Source of the DNA: Asaia bogorensis
GTDB taxonomy: Bacteria > Pseudomonadota > Alphaproteobacteria > Acetobacterales > Acetobacteraceae
DNA: 27,360 bases
Direction: 5' to 3'
Assembly (NCBI GenBank): GCA_945886995.1
Contig: CAMCZJ010000008.1
Coordinates: forward strand, 1 to 27,360
Of this stretch, positions 1 through 8,351 are shown piece after piece (the stretch's first letter is position 1; the number at the start of each line of letters is the position of its first letter). A program made the position numbers and the translations under genes. The notes below the pieces were generated by a model. It was not told the origin of the DNA and made no database searches. It saw only the letters and a program-made list of their open reading frames with translations.

Positions 1-1675
1 GGAGCTTTTCGGAAAGATAGCCAATGCCGCCATCATTCAACGCCATGCCCGCTTCCCAGGCGCGTTCCGGATTGGCGAAGTGCCTTTGTACATCCGGATT
101 GGCGAGGAAATTCGCCTTCAGCCGCCCCACGCGCTCCATATCGCGAAAGCCAATTTCGCGGCCCTTGTCGTCGTAATCCAAAAGTCCCTTGTTCAGCACT
201 TCGGGGTTGCGCAGCCAGAAACTATTGTTGAAGGGCTGCCCCGGCACCCATTCTGATGGCCAATCATGGCCAAGGCCCAGGAATTCGAAAATCGTCGTCT
301 TCAACCTGGTGGACCAACGCTCCACATTGTCTTCAGCGCCGCCTTTGATCTCGAATTCCATGTCGAACATAGTCAGCACCAGGAACAAGGCGACATCCTG
401 GCCCTTTCGTGCCTCTGGCGTGGCGCCATGCGTGCTGTCAATCCAGTTGCGTACCATGGCGGGCACAGTACGCACTTCCTGATTGCTGTGCTTGAGGCAG
501 AGCAACATGGAAGTCAATTCCTGTTCCGCGAGGTAGCGCTGATATAAATAGGCAACCTTGCCGCGCCGAAGCAGCATGAAAAGATCGCTCTGCGCCACTT
601 CCTCGGCCTTTGCCGCGTTGTATTTCTCGCGCCCGCGCGCACCGGGGAAATCTAACAAATCAGTATAGTCGAAGAAGTCGAAGGGCTTGTCTTCCAATTG
701 CAACTGCAATTCGGCGACAACCGCAGTCAGCACCGCGCGTGGCAATTCTGTGCGGCGCCCCGCACGCGTTGCAACCGGCACGGGGTCACCATCGCCCCTG
801 CCCAGATGCGACATGGTCTCCACATCAATGATGCTCTGCGCCTTGGGCTCTACCGCCAGCATGGGGCAGCAGGCTTCTTCCGGAAAATCGAGCTGCGCCA
901 GCGCCTGAATCAATTTCAACGCCGTTGCCGTCATGGTCGGCGTATTGTTCCAAAGCAGCCCGTAAAGCTCCACCCGATCCGCAATCGCAAGGCGCGGGGC
1001 CAGGCTTTCGATTTCGCGCCAGGCGCCGGGCTTCAGCGCCAGATGGGTTGGATGGTTCAGGAAGTAGCGTTCAAAATACTCGAACAAATCATAGATATCA
1101 TCTTCATTCAGCCGCCCCACAGGGGCCGGCGCCGCCTTGGTACGCAGCTTCGCGATACTGGCTTCGATCACAGTGCCTTCTAGCGGCAGCACCGTGTCAC
1201 GGTCGAAATCCTCCATGAAGGCATTGGCCATGATTTTCACGATGTCCGTTTCGGACAGCATGCGGCAGACCACGGGCATGCCGGGCAAGCCAGTCACTGG
1301 GCGCGTGGTGAAGCGCGTGACAAGCCCGGTTGATTCCTTGCCGCCATCCGGGTTGATGTCGCGGTTGAAACCGCGGAGTTCCTCCCCAAAGCGGATGGTA
1401 GTGGGCTTGCCTTCCTTCCGCGCCAATGATGCGATCAGATAGCTTTTCCCCTGTTGGCTTGGGCCAAAGACGGAAACGCACATGGGCCGGCGCGCTGCAT
1501 TCGCAAGCTTGCGTGCGCGCAGCCCGTCGCGCCGGAAATCCCGCGCAAGCGCCGGGCCTTCTTCGCGCACCAGATCATTCGCCTGAGAAAGCCATTCAAT
1601 GGCGCCCTGCGCGGTATCGGCAACCGTATCGCAGCGCTGGGCAAGGGCTTCGTTTTCGGCATTCGGTGTTGTCAT
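1..1675 (-). CDS. srfC: SrfC-like P-loop GTPase, 3' end outside window
   Basis: The frame is open from the ATG at 1675 to the window edge, giving 558 codons with the C-terminus missing. A Walker A/G1 motif, GPSQQGKS, lies at residues 71-78. A G3-like DFPG lies at 342-345 and a G4-like TMFD at 435-438, suggesting a GTPase rather than an ATPase. The roughly 270 residues between G1 and G3 are far more than in ordinary small GTPases, so there is a large insertion or a dynamin-like layout. The start follows the srfB stop by 10 bp with a GAGGAA Shine-Dalgarno sequence, so the two should be co-translated. Family assignment to SrfC ('putative bacterial virulence factor') rests on the SrfB neighbour plus these motifs and is recalled rather than searched. 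The biochemical role of the family is not established. No signal peptide or membrane segment is evident in the visible part. Confidence 0.75.
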   Translation of the reverse strand, partial: MTTPNAENEALAQRCDTVADTAQGAIEWLSQANDLVREEGPALARDFRRDGLRARKLANAARRPMCVSVFGPSQQGKSYLIASLARKEGKPTTIRFGEELRGFNRDINPDGGKESTGLVTRFTTRPVTGLPGMPVVCRMLSETDIVKIMANAFMEDFDRDTVLPLEGTVIEASIAKLRTKAAPAPVGRLNEDDIYDLFEYFERYFLNHPTHLALKPGAWREIESLAPRLAIADRVELYGLLWNNTPTMTATALKLIQALAQLDFPEEACCPMLAVEPKAQSIIDVETMSHLGRGDGDPVPVATRAGRRTELPRAVLTAVVAELQLQLEDKPFDFFDYTDLLDFPGARGREKYNAAKAEEVAQSDLFMLLRRGKVAYLYQRYLAEQELTSMLLCLKHSNQEVRTVPAMVRNWIDSTHGATPEARKGQDVALFLVLTMFDMEFEIKGGAEDNVERWSTRLKTTIFEFLGLGHDWPSEWVPGQPFNNSFWLRNPEVLNKGLLDYDDKGREIGFRDMERVGRLKANFLANPDVQRHFANPERAWEAGMALNDGGIGYLSEKL

Positions 1676-1685
1676 GACCTGTTCC

Positions 1686-4661
1686 TCACGGCACCGAAAG
1701 CGCGCCGGTATCGCGCCAGTAACCCGCTTCACTGCGTTCGGTTTGCAGGCGCAGGCGCACAATGCCGCGATGTTGTGGATCGCCCTCGGCATCCAGGATT
1801 TCGTCTATGGTGAAATCCTCCCGCAATTCCTCCGCATCCGCGCTTTCAGGGTCTATTTCCGCGCGCTGGATGGAAAGCTTCAGCGGCAGTTTCAGCCGCG
1901 GCACGTTATCGGGATTGGCATATTCCAGAATATATAACCGGCTCGCAGTCCAGCGTTCCAAATCCAATTGGCGAAAGCCAAGAAAGACCGGGGCGCGGAA
2001 TTCCATGCTGAATTTCACATCCTGCGACGCACCTGGCGCCTTGGATAGCGCCGCATCCGGGTCCCGCAGCAGCACATTCTGCCGCAGGATTTGCCCCGAA
2101 ATCTCCATCCGCCCGAGGTATTTGGCAGTCGAGCGCATGGCAAGCCTGCTGGTGCGCATCAGGAAGCTTTCCAACCTTCCTTCTGCCACGGCGCAAAGCA
2201 TGGCACCCACCGCCGCCGTGGTTTTCGGATCATCCACGCGCCCGGCGGAATCGCGGAAGGGGTACCAGCTGCCGGCGCGATAGCGATGCATGCCCACAAT
2301 GCGATGCGGTGGCACGGGCATCTTGGCCAGCACCATATTGAAAATAGCCCGCAGCCTGGATGGCCTGCCGGATAACAGCAGCCAATCACAATCAAAGGCA
2401 TAGACCACTTCGCAAAGATCAGCGATTACCTGGCCAAGTGCGGCCTGCACAATCGCATCCACACTGCCCGCCGCAGCCGCCATTTCCGCTTCCAGCAAAT
2501 GATACCCGGCAGCACCGGCGCGCGCCGCCTGTTGTTCAAAATAGCGCAAAGGTGCGGCTACATCGCGCCCATGCAGAATGGTGCTGAGTTTTTCGCGCAG
2601 GAATTCGCCAGTTGCGCGTTCATCTATCTTTTCGTAGCCATGCAAAATTGCAAGCCCGGTTGGTTCCAGCACTTGAGCCACGAATTGCCGGCGCAAATGC
2701 CGTTCCAATTCGCTTTGCGCCCCGCGATCCCCGCCCAGCACTTCGCGGAGCAACGCCTTGGGATCACGCGCACCAGCTTGGCGCAGGCTTTCTTCAAGCT
2801 GCGGCAGGACGATGCTTTGGATCACCTCCTGCAACACCTCATCGCCCGCAATGCGAAAGCCTTCGCGGAAATTCTGATGCGGTTCAATTTCCTGCCCGGC
2901 TTCGGCGGAATAGGTGCAGATCATCAAATCCGTCGTGCCGCCGCCGATATCAATGCTGGCCACGCGGAGTGAAGGCGATTTGCCATAGCCTTCCCGCGCA
3001 CGCCCGGTGAGTGCGAAGAAGCTGGCGGGGTCACCACGCAAGCGCTGGCTTGCTTCGGTATACAGAAACACCAATTGCGTCGCCGTCGCCTCATCAAGGT
3101 TGGCGATGATGCGCGGTTCCGGCGGTGGTGCCGCGGCGCCGGGCGTGGGATTGCCCCAGCCCATCATATCCCAGGCAAGGCGCACCGCTGCTTCAGCGCG
3201 ATGGCGGAAAATCCGCTGTTCTGCCAGCGCCATGGCCGGCGGCATGGTCAGCAAAATGCGCCGCAGCCGGCGTGGCACATCGGGAAAGCTCCGCGCATAG
3301 CGGGTTTCCACCGAATTGATTTGCGACAGGGCCTGCAACAGAATTTCTGCGAGTAGAAAACTCATCAGCGATGAACGGCTGAAACGCGCGCGCACAGCGG
3401 GTTGGCGCGGTGCGCCGCCACGACCACGCGGCTTGGCGCGCAGCACTTCGCCTTCTTCCGTGACCCAGGCCATGAAGCTGCCACTCACCGGTGGTTCCGT
3501 CGTCACGCCATCAGCGGCCATGCCATTGAAGCGCCAAACCTGCGTTGTCGGTCTTTCATCCCAAAGATAGCGCTTGGGTGAAGACAAGCCCGTGGCCCCA
3601 TCATTGCCGCGCGCCGCGGCAGAAAGCCGCACAGCCTCCGGGCCGATGCGCACTGGGCTCAGCCATTGAAAGGCATTGCCACGCCCGGACCGGCGGCTGA
3701 GTGCATCCTTGCCGAAACTCGCACGCGCGAATTCCACACGGCTTTCAAAGGGGAAGGCGTAGCCCAATTCCGGCGCGCTTAAATCACGCAGCTTCAGGGG
3801 GTAGCTATTGTTCAGGTTCAGCCGGCTGTCGCGTTCATCTTCCACCAAAATGCCGCAGGTGCGCGCATTGCCGATATCCAGCACCAGATCAACATTGATC
3901 GGTTCATAGGATTTGCTGTTGGAAACCACATCCACCAGCTTCACCCGCGGCAGGATGCGCGCTTCGGTCAGCAATTCCAAAAGCGTGATATAGCGCGCCC
4001 AATGTTCGCAAGCGCGTTGCTCATCCTCAGGGCGCGGGCGCCGGCCACTTGCGGCGCGCATGTCCTGCAAGATTTCCTCAAGCCACTGGATCAGCCAGGG
4101 TTCATTCATGAACCAGCTTGTCTGTTCCCGGTCAGACACAAAGGTGAATTCGCCGGCGCGTTCGCTGTCCGTCGGTGAAATCGCGGTATAGGGGCGGCCT
4201 TCTTCGCGCGCACGCAAAGCCGTATCAAAGCCAAGCACAGCGTGATGCGTATTGCCTTCCTCATCGGGTGCCGAAAGTGCGGAAATGCGCAGCCGCGCCC
4301 AATTGGTCGGCCCCTTGTCATAGACTTCCTGGCCCGAGGCCCCCACGGCGGCCACGCGGAAAAAGGGCAGCGGTATCCAACGCCCCAGAATGAATTCCAG
4401 CGCCTGGCCACGCCCCACCTGATAGATTTCCTCATCGGGCGGGCTGCGGCCACTGATTGGGTCCAGAAGCGCGCCTTCGCCGCTTTCCGTCAGACGGCGC
4501 AGATTGACCAGGCCCGCACTCGCCGGCTCAGCACCTGGCGGCAGCGGCTGTTCCCAGAAGGAACGCGGCGCGCGCGGCAGACGGTCCAGGTTGAACCGAA
4601 TGTCAATGAATTGCAGTCCGGTCTGCGGCACGAGGCTGATGATTTGCGGCAGGCCCTGCAT
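1686..4661 (-). CDS. srfB: SrfB family protein, predicted actin/Hsp70-like ATPase
   Basis: The protein is 991 residues with no signal peptide. It matches the SrfB family (first annotated in Salmonella as an SsrB-regulated factor) in size and pairing with SrfC. Three motifs of the actin/Hsp70/FtsA superfamily are visible in the correct order: phosphate 1 (DIGNARTC, 262-269), phosphate 2 (DIGGGTTDL, 571-579) and an adenosine-type motif (LLLSGRPSRL, 761-770). A GDEVL segment near 606 resembles the loop after phosphate 2 in Hsp70-type proteins. This predicts ATP binding and an actin-like fold. The 260-residue N-terminal region and the C-terminal 200 residues carry no motif I recognise. The gene starts 91 bp after the M23 peptidase stop and is followed 10 bp later by srfC. 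An SrfA homologue, usually the third partner, is not visible upstream. Its function is not known in this setting. Confidence 0.85.
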   Translation of the reverse strand: MQGLPQIISLVPQTGLQFIDIRFNLDRLPRAPRSFWEQPLPPGAEPASAGLVNLRRLTESGEGALLDPISGRSPPDEEIYQVGRGQALEFILGRWIPLPFFRVAAVGASGQEVYDKGPTNWARLRISALSAPDEEGNTHHAVLGFDTALRAREEGRPYTAISPTDSERAGEFTFVSDREQTSWFMNEPWLIQWLEEILQDMRAASGRRPRPEDEQRACEHWARYITLLELLTEARILPRVKLVDVVSNSKSYEPINVDLVLDIGNARTCGILVEDERDSRLNLNNSYPLKLRDLSAPELGYAFPFESRVEFARASFGKDALSRRSGRGNAFQWLSPVRIGPEAVRLSAAARGNDGATGLSSPKRYLWDERPTTQVWRFNGMAADGVTTEPPVSGSFMAWVTEEGEVLRAKPRGRGGAPRQPAVRARFSRSSLMSFLLAEILLQALSQINSVETRYARSFPDVPRRLRRILLTMPPAMALAEQRIFRHRAEAAVRLAWDMMGWGNPTPGAAAPPPEPRIIANLDEATATQLVFLYTEASQRLRGDPASFFALTGRAREGYGKSPSLRVASIDIGGGTTDLMICTYSAEAGQEIEPHQNFREGFRIAGDEVLQEVIQSIVLPQLEESLRQAGARDPKALLREVLGGDRGAQSELERHLRRQFVAQVLEPTGLAILHGYEKIDERATGEFLREKLSTILHGRDVAAPLRYFEQQAARAGAAGYHLLEAEMAAAAGSVDAIVQAALGQVIADLCEVVYAFDCDWLLLSGRPSRLRAIFNMVLAKMPVPPHRIVGMHRYRAGSWYPFRDSAGRVDDPKTTAAVGAMLCAVAEGRLESFLMRTSRLAMRSTAKYLGRMEISGQILRQNVLLRDPDAALSKAPGASQDVKFSMEFRAPVFLGFRQLDLERWTASRLYILEYANPDNVPRLKLPLKLSIQRAEIDPESADAEELREDFTIDEILDAEGDPQHRGIVRLRLQTERSEAGYWRDTGALSVP

Positions 4662-4698
4662 TCTTCAAAACCTTGAGACTAAAAGGGAGATAGGTCCC

Positions 4699-4727
4699 AA
4701 TATGCCGGTCAGCCCCGCCCGGCGCAA
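4699..4727 (-). promoter_or_regulatory. possible promoter for srfB-srfC
   Basis: On the minus strand TTGCGC (4727-4722) and CATATT (4704-4699) are separated by 17 bp, about 40 bp before the srfB ATG. Each hexamer is a partial match to the housekeeping sigma consensus. It lies in the only gap of the xseA-M23-srfB run and could give srfBC separate expression. Weak call made by eye. Confidence 0.25.
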
Positions 4728-4752
4728 CCAAAGCCTCGCTTTTGCAGGGCGG

Positions 4753-5568
4753 TCAGGCTGGCAGCACCACCGGCTGAGGGTCCAGCCATTGCAGGAACCA
4801 GGACAGGCTGAAATGCAAATGCGGCCCCGTCACGCGCCCGGTCATGCCGATGGCGCCGATCCTTTGGGCCTTGGCGATGGTCTCACCCTCCCGCACCGAT
4901 ACCTCGGACAAATGGGCGTAGAGCGAATTCACCCCGTGCCCATGATCCAGCACGATCAATTTGCCAAAGAAATGGAATTCATCGGCCAAGGTCACCCGCC
5001 CAGCGGCGCAAGCCAGCACCGGCGTACCGGTCGGCGCGGCGAAATCCAGCCCGTAATGGGGCTGGCGCGGCTGGCCATTCAGGATCCTCTGGCTGCCGAA
5101 AACGCCCGAAATCCGCCCCGGGGCGGGGCGGATAAAACCCTCGGCAAAGCCGGTCAGGTTGGTTTCCAGCGCGCGGATCGCGGCCAGTTTTTCCCTTTCT
5201 CGGGCAATGCGGGTCAGGGTTTCGGCATCTGGCGTCACCTGCGCGGGTGGCAGGCCGGAAATGCTCTCGGTTGGCCATGCCCGCTTGGCGATGTTCAAAA
5301 CGCGGGTTTCCGCAGCACCTGAGGGGGGCGTGATTACCAGTCGCGCTTGGGCCGCATGGTCGCGCCCAAAGCCAAAGGCGAAATCCCCCGCTGGCGACAC
5401 CCTGACCGCGCGGCCATCCACCGCCAGCCGAGTTCCCGGCGCGGCACGCCCCAGCACAAACCCGCCCTGGGTCAGGGCCGCTTCATTGAGGGTCACCGCC
5501 CGCACTGGCGTGGCCAGCAGCAAGGCGGGTGCGGCGAATAGCAGGCGGCGGGGTAGATGCAGCATCAT
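4753..5568 (-). CDS. exported M23 (LytM-type) peptidase
   Basis: The 271-residue protein begins with a cleavable signal peptide (hydrophobic stretch around 8-20, probable cleavage after PVRA near 24). The C-terminal third is a LytM/M23 domain with the full zinc site: HYGLD, SLYAHLS and GPHLHF supply the expected His, Asp and HxH ligands, so it should be active. Family members cut peptide cross-links in peptidoglycan in the periplasm or activate amidases. The middle region (about 90-150) looks helical and may be a linker. Its ATG overlaps the xseA stop (ATGA), so translation is coupled to xseA. A second ATG follows immediately and could serve instead. No coiled coil of the EnvC type is obvious. 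Confidence 0.9.
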   Translation of the reverse strand: MMLHLPRRLLFAAPALLLATPVRAVTLNEAALTQGGFVLGRAAPGTRLAVDGRAVRVSPAGDFAFGFGRDHAAQARLVITPPSGAAETRVLNIAKRAWPTESISGLPPAQVTPDAETLTRIAREREKLAAIRALETNLTGFAEGFIRPAPGRISGVFGSQRILNGQPRQPHYGLDFAAPTGTPVLACAAGRVTLADEFHFFGKLIVLDHGHGVNSLYAHLSEVSVREGETIAKAQRIGAIGMTGRVTGPHLHFSLSWFLQWLDPQPVVLPA

Positions 5569-6986
5569 AACAGGCGTCCTTGGCGCGAACCATCAACATT
5601 CACGCCCACTTCGCCATCAGCAAAGGTCAGGCGCAAGCCTTGTCCGGGGGAGACAGCGCCTGCCGCCACCACCGGCGCACCCTTGGCATCGCGCACCAGG
5701 GCAAAGCCGCGCGCGAGAACCGAGGTATAGGAAGCACTCTCCAACCGCGCGGAAAGCCCTTCCAGCACGGCCTGGCGCTGGCGCAGCATAGCCAGCACCG
5801 GGGCGGGAGAAAGCCGTGCCAGCCCAGGGGAGGCGCCGAAGCCATCCCGCCGGCGTGCCCAAGCGCTGCCAAGCCGCAAGCCGAGCGCTTCCAGCGCCGC
5901 GCGCCGCGCCAGAATGCCTTCTCGTGGATGGGGGATGCGGATCGCACCAAGCCTTTGCGCGCGCGCGGCAAGGCCAGCCGATACGGCGCGCGGCAGTCTT
6001 TCGCCCCAATCATCCAGGCGCTGGCGTGATTGCGCGAGGCGTGCCGGCACATCCGGCAGGCCGCGTTCGGCGCGCAGCAGCCGAAGCCGCGCGCCATTCA
6101 CCAGGCCAGAAGCCGCCTGACCCAGCCGCGCACCGGTTTGCATCAGGGCAGCGGCAACCTCCGCCCGGGCTGGTACGGCAAGCTCAGCGGCGGCAGTGGG
6201 CGTGGGTGCACGACGGTCAGAGGCGAAATCAATCAGCGTGGTATCGGTTTCATGCCCAACCGCGGAAATCAGCGGAATCGTGCTTTCGGCTGCGGCGCGA
6301 ATGACGATTTCCTCATTGAAGGCCATAAGGTCTTCCAGGCTGCCGCCGCCGCGCGCCACAATCAGCACATCGGGGCGCGGCACGGCGCCACCCTCAGGCA
6401 GGGCGGAAAATCCCCTGATGGCGGCGGCAATCTGTTCCGCCGCGCCCTGGCCCTGCACCGCGACCGGCCATAGCAGGATATGGCGCGGAAAGCGGCGCGC
6501 GATGGTGGTGCGAATATCCTGAATGACTGCGCCTTTTTCGCTGGTGATCACGCCAATCACGCGCGGCAAAAGGGGCAGGGGGCGCTTGCGGCTTTCGTCG
6601 AATAGCCCTTCTTCCAGCAGCCGTTTGCGCAAGGCTTCAATGCGCGCAAGCAAGGCGCCTTCGCCGGCATATTCCAGCCTTTCAATCACCAGCTGGTATT
6701 TTGACCGATCCGCATAGGTGGAAATGCGGCCCGTCGCGATCATCTCCACGCCGTTTTCTGGCATGGTGCCGATATTGCGCACCGAGCCTTTCCAGATCAC
6801 GGCTTCTATCTTCGCGTCCTGATCCTTGAGCGACAAATAGATATGCCCTGAAGGATAGCGCTTCATTTCTGTGATTTCACCGCGCAGGCGAAGCCGCCCG
6901 AAAGCGCCTTCCAGCGTGCGGCGAATGGCGCCGGCCAGATCGGCGACGCCATATTCGGGAGTGTTATCCGGCCGGGATTCGTCCAT
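5565..6986 (-). CDS. xseA: exodeoxyribonuclease VII large subunit
   Basis: The 473 residues match XseA closely. An N-terminal OB-fold domain (about 12-105) has the RGEITEMKRYPSGHIY and LKDQDAKIEAVIW segments that bind single-stranded DNA. The catalytic core follows, with ARGGGSLEDL (211-220) and SAVGHETD (241-248), the family hallmarks. The C-terminal part (about 270-420) is Arg/Ala-rich and helical, as expected for the long helices that recruit XseB. The enzyme degrades single-stranded DNA to oligonucleotides in the cytoplasm and acts in repair. The xseB partner is not in the window. No clear Shine-Dalgarno sequence precedes the ATG; instead a small GGCT/AGCC hairpin ends at the start codon. 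The stop overlaps the M23 peptidase start. Confidence 0.97.
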   Translation of the reverse strand: MDESRPDNTPEYGVADLAGAIRRTLEGAFGRLRLRGEITEMKRYPSGHIYLSLKDQDAKIEAVIWKGSVRNIGTMPENGVEMIATGRISTYADRSKYQLVIERLEYAGEGALLARIEALRKRLLEEGLFDESRKRPLPLLPRVIGVITSEKGAVIQDIRTTIARRFPRHILLWPVAVQGQGAAEQIAAAIRGFSALPEGGAVPRPDVLIVARGGGSLEDLMAFNEEIVIRAAAESTIPLISAVGHETDTTLIDFASDRRAPTPTAAAELAVPARAEVAAALMQTGARLGQAASGLVNGARLRLLRAERGLPDVPARLAQSRQRLDDWGERLPRAVSAGLAARAQRLGAIRIPHPREGILARRAALEALGLRLGSAWARRRDGFGASPGLARLSPAPVLAMLRQRQAVLEGLSARLESASYTSVLARGFALVRDAKGAPVVAAGAVSPGQGLRLTFADGEVGVNVDGSRQGRLL

Positions 6987-7053
6987 CGGCTGAAGCTAGC
7001 CGGGATCGGGCGTTTATGGAATCAGCCCGCCCCCCCCGTTCGCGTAGTTGCGC

Positions 7054-7515
7054 TTATTCGCCCGCCACACCGCTCCGCGCCACAGCCTGCGCCTGGGCGG
7101 CCAGGGCGCGCGCCATCTGGCTAAGTGCTTCCTGGTGCTTATCATTGTCAATCAGCGCGAAATTGCGCGCGAGTTCCAGGCACATGCGCTGGCGCTGAGA
7201 CATGGAAGGATCCATGCTTTCGGATTTCAGCCCTTCGAAGAACCAGGAAATCGGGACCCCCAGCACCTGGGCAATGCCGTAAAGCCGGCCCGCGGAAATG
7301 CGGTTCAGCCCGCGTTCATACTTATGCGCCTGCTGATAGGTAACGCCGATCATCTTGGCCAATTGCTGCTGTGAAAGTCCAAGCATGGTGCGCCTTTCGC
7401 GAATGCGCGCGCCCACATGCTTATCGGCAGTATTTGCCCTTTGGGTGGAGACAACTTCAGCAATACCCGTTCCCACCTGCCGATAAGTGTCTTCAATTTC
7501 GACGATGCTGTCCAT
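7054..7515 (-). CDS. XRE/Cro-CI family transcriptional regulator
   Basis: The protein has 153 residues. A helix-turn-helix of the Cro/CI type lies at about 34-90, with the recognisable GLSQQQLAKMIGVTYQQAHKYERG segment (helices 2 and 3) and a following SWFFEGL. The C-terminal 60 residues are Ala/Gln-rich and helical and may mediate dimerisation; there is no LexA-like peptidase or ligand domain. Similar single-domain regulators are common in alphaproteobacteria and many repress their own gene. A 15-bp palindrome lies 18 bp before the start codon and is a plausible autoregulatory operator. xseA follows 67 bp downstream on the same strand. Target genes cannot be told from the sequence. Confidence 0.9.
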   Translation of the reverse strand: MDSIVEIEDTYRQVGTGIAEVVSTQRANTADKHVGARIRERRTMLGLSQQQLAKMIGVTYQQAHKYERGLNRISAGRLYGIAQVLGVPISWFFEGLKSESMDPSMSQRQRMCLELARNFALIDNDKHQEALSQMARALAAQAQAVARSGVAGE

Positions 7516-7532
7516 AAACCCGATTCCTCAGC

Positions 7533-7547
7533 GGGGCATCATGCCCC
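7533..7547. promoter_or_regulatory. palindrome upstream of the XRE regulator, candidate operator
   Basis: GGGGCAT-C-ATGCCCC is a perfect inverted repeat (7-bp arms, 1-bp centre) ending 18 bp before the regulator's start codon on the minus strand. There is no T-tract, and the odd centre suits binding by a dimeric Cro/CI protein better than a terminator. That it is bound by this regulator is inference. Confidence 0.45.
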
Positions 7548-7591
7548 ACACAGGCTTCGGATTATGCGGAATATTGATGATCAAGCGGTGA

Positions 7592-7629
7592 ATGCGTGGC
7601 TAAAAAATGCAACGCCGTCAGCCACGCAT
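7592..7629. repeat. 10-bp inverted repeat spanning the phaR stop codon
   Basis: ATGCGTGGCT (7592-7601) and AGCCACGCAT (7620-7629) are perfectly complementary with an 18-nt spacer. The right arm covers the last codons and stop of phaR. In phaR mRNA this would form a 3' stem, with the six-T run in its loop rather than after it, so it is not a standard intrinsic terminator. It could protect the mRNA end or be a DNA site. Confidence 0.5.
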
Positions 7630-8214
7630 GCGTGATTTTAGCGACGCCAATTCGCTGCGCAGTGTCTCAATTTCCTTTTTTAACGCATCGGTTTCATCAC
7701 TCGCTGCGTTTTCCTCGCGTCGCGCGAAAGGTGTGAACAGGCTCATCGCGCGTTCCATCATCGCGATATTCTGCTTGCCCACTTCCTGCAGATTGGGAAC
7801 GCTACCCGGGAAGGGTATGAAGCCGCCCATGGTCTTGTTCAGCGTATCGCGCATCTGTTCCTGCTGCTGGGTGAAGGATGCCATGGCTGCTTCCAGATAG
7901 CGCGGCACCAGCGATTGCAGATTATCGCCATAAAGCCCGATCAATTGCCTGAGCACGGTGGTGGGCAGCATGTTCTGCCCCTTGCCTTCCTGTTCCACAA
8001 TAATCTGGGTCAGCACGCTGCGGGTGATATCCTCGCCCGACTTGGCGTCATAAACCACGAAATCCCGCCCATCCCGCACCATGGCGGCCAGATCATCCAA
8101 AGTGACATAGGATGAGGTTTCAGTGTTGTAGAGCCGCCGATTCGCGTATTTCTTGACAACAACTGGGGGCAGGGCCTTCTGCTCACTGGCTTGGGGGGAT
8201 TCACGACCCGACAT
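7618..8214 (-). CDS. phaR: PhaR, polyhydroxyalkanoate synthesis repressor
   Basis: The 198 residues carry the PHB/PHA accumulation regulator DNA-binding domain at the N-terminus: KKYANRRLYNTETSSYVTLDDL (about 21-42), the signature of PhaR. The associated helical domain (about 60-115, with RSVLTQIIVEQEG) follows. The C-terminal tail (about 170-195) is a short coiled coil. In Paracoccus and Rhodobacter, PhaR represses phasin and PHB genes and is released when it binds nascent PHB granules. Here it is transcribed away from a PHA synthase gene, the usual arrangement for local control. A GAGG Shine-Dalgarno sequence lies 9 nt before the ATG. The 137-bp divergent region contains an inverted repeat, listed separately. 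Confidence 0.95.
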   Translation of the reverse strand: MSGRESPQASEQKALPPVVVKKYANRRLYNTETSSYVTLDDLAAMVRDGRDFVVYDAKSGEDITRSVLTQIIVEQEGKGQNMLPTTVLRQLIGLYGDNLQSLVPRYLEAAMASFTQQQEQMRDTLNKTMGGFIPFPGSVPNLQEVGKQNIAMMERAMSLFTPFARREENAASDETDALKKEIETLRSELASLKSRMRG

Positions 8215-8264
8215 GGTAGCTTGCCTCAGCTTATTCGGTTATGCGATGAACTTAGCATGGTTCA

Positions 8265-8292
8265 CGCCGCAATGCGAAAGCCTGTTGCGGCG
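8265..8292. promoter_or_regulatory. inverted repeat in the phaR/phaC divergent region, candidate PhaR operator
   Basis: CGCCGCAA (8265-8272) and TTGCGGCG (8285-8292) form a perfect 8-bp inverted repeat with a 12-bp spacer, so half-site centres are 20 bp (two helical turns) apart. It lies between phaR and the PHA synthase genes, and PhaR proteins are described as binding GC/TGC-rich sites near such genes. A smaller palindrome TTGCG-G-CGCAA overlaps the right arm (8285-8295). The protein that binds is inferred. Confidence 0.5.
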
Positions 8293-8351
8293 CAAGAACG
8301 TGGCGTCCGGGTTATATCCGGCGGGGGCTGATGCCGTTATAAAGGCACCCC

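Noticed and set aside
2499..2972. Plus-strand frames antisense to srfB
   Set aside because: They lack motifs and ribosome sites, while the minus frame carries the actin-like motifs throughout.
4685..4698. GGGA/TCCC hairpin followed by TTTT upstream of srfB
   Set aside because: Only four base pairs; too weak to call a terminator.
7030..7037. Run of eight C between the XRE gene and xseA
   Set aside because: A homopolymer in a GC-rich gap; no reading frame depends on it, so phase variation is not supported.
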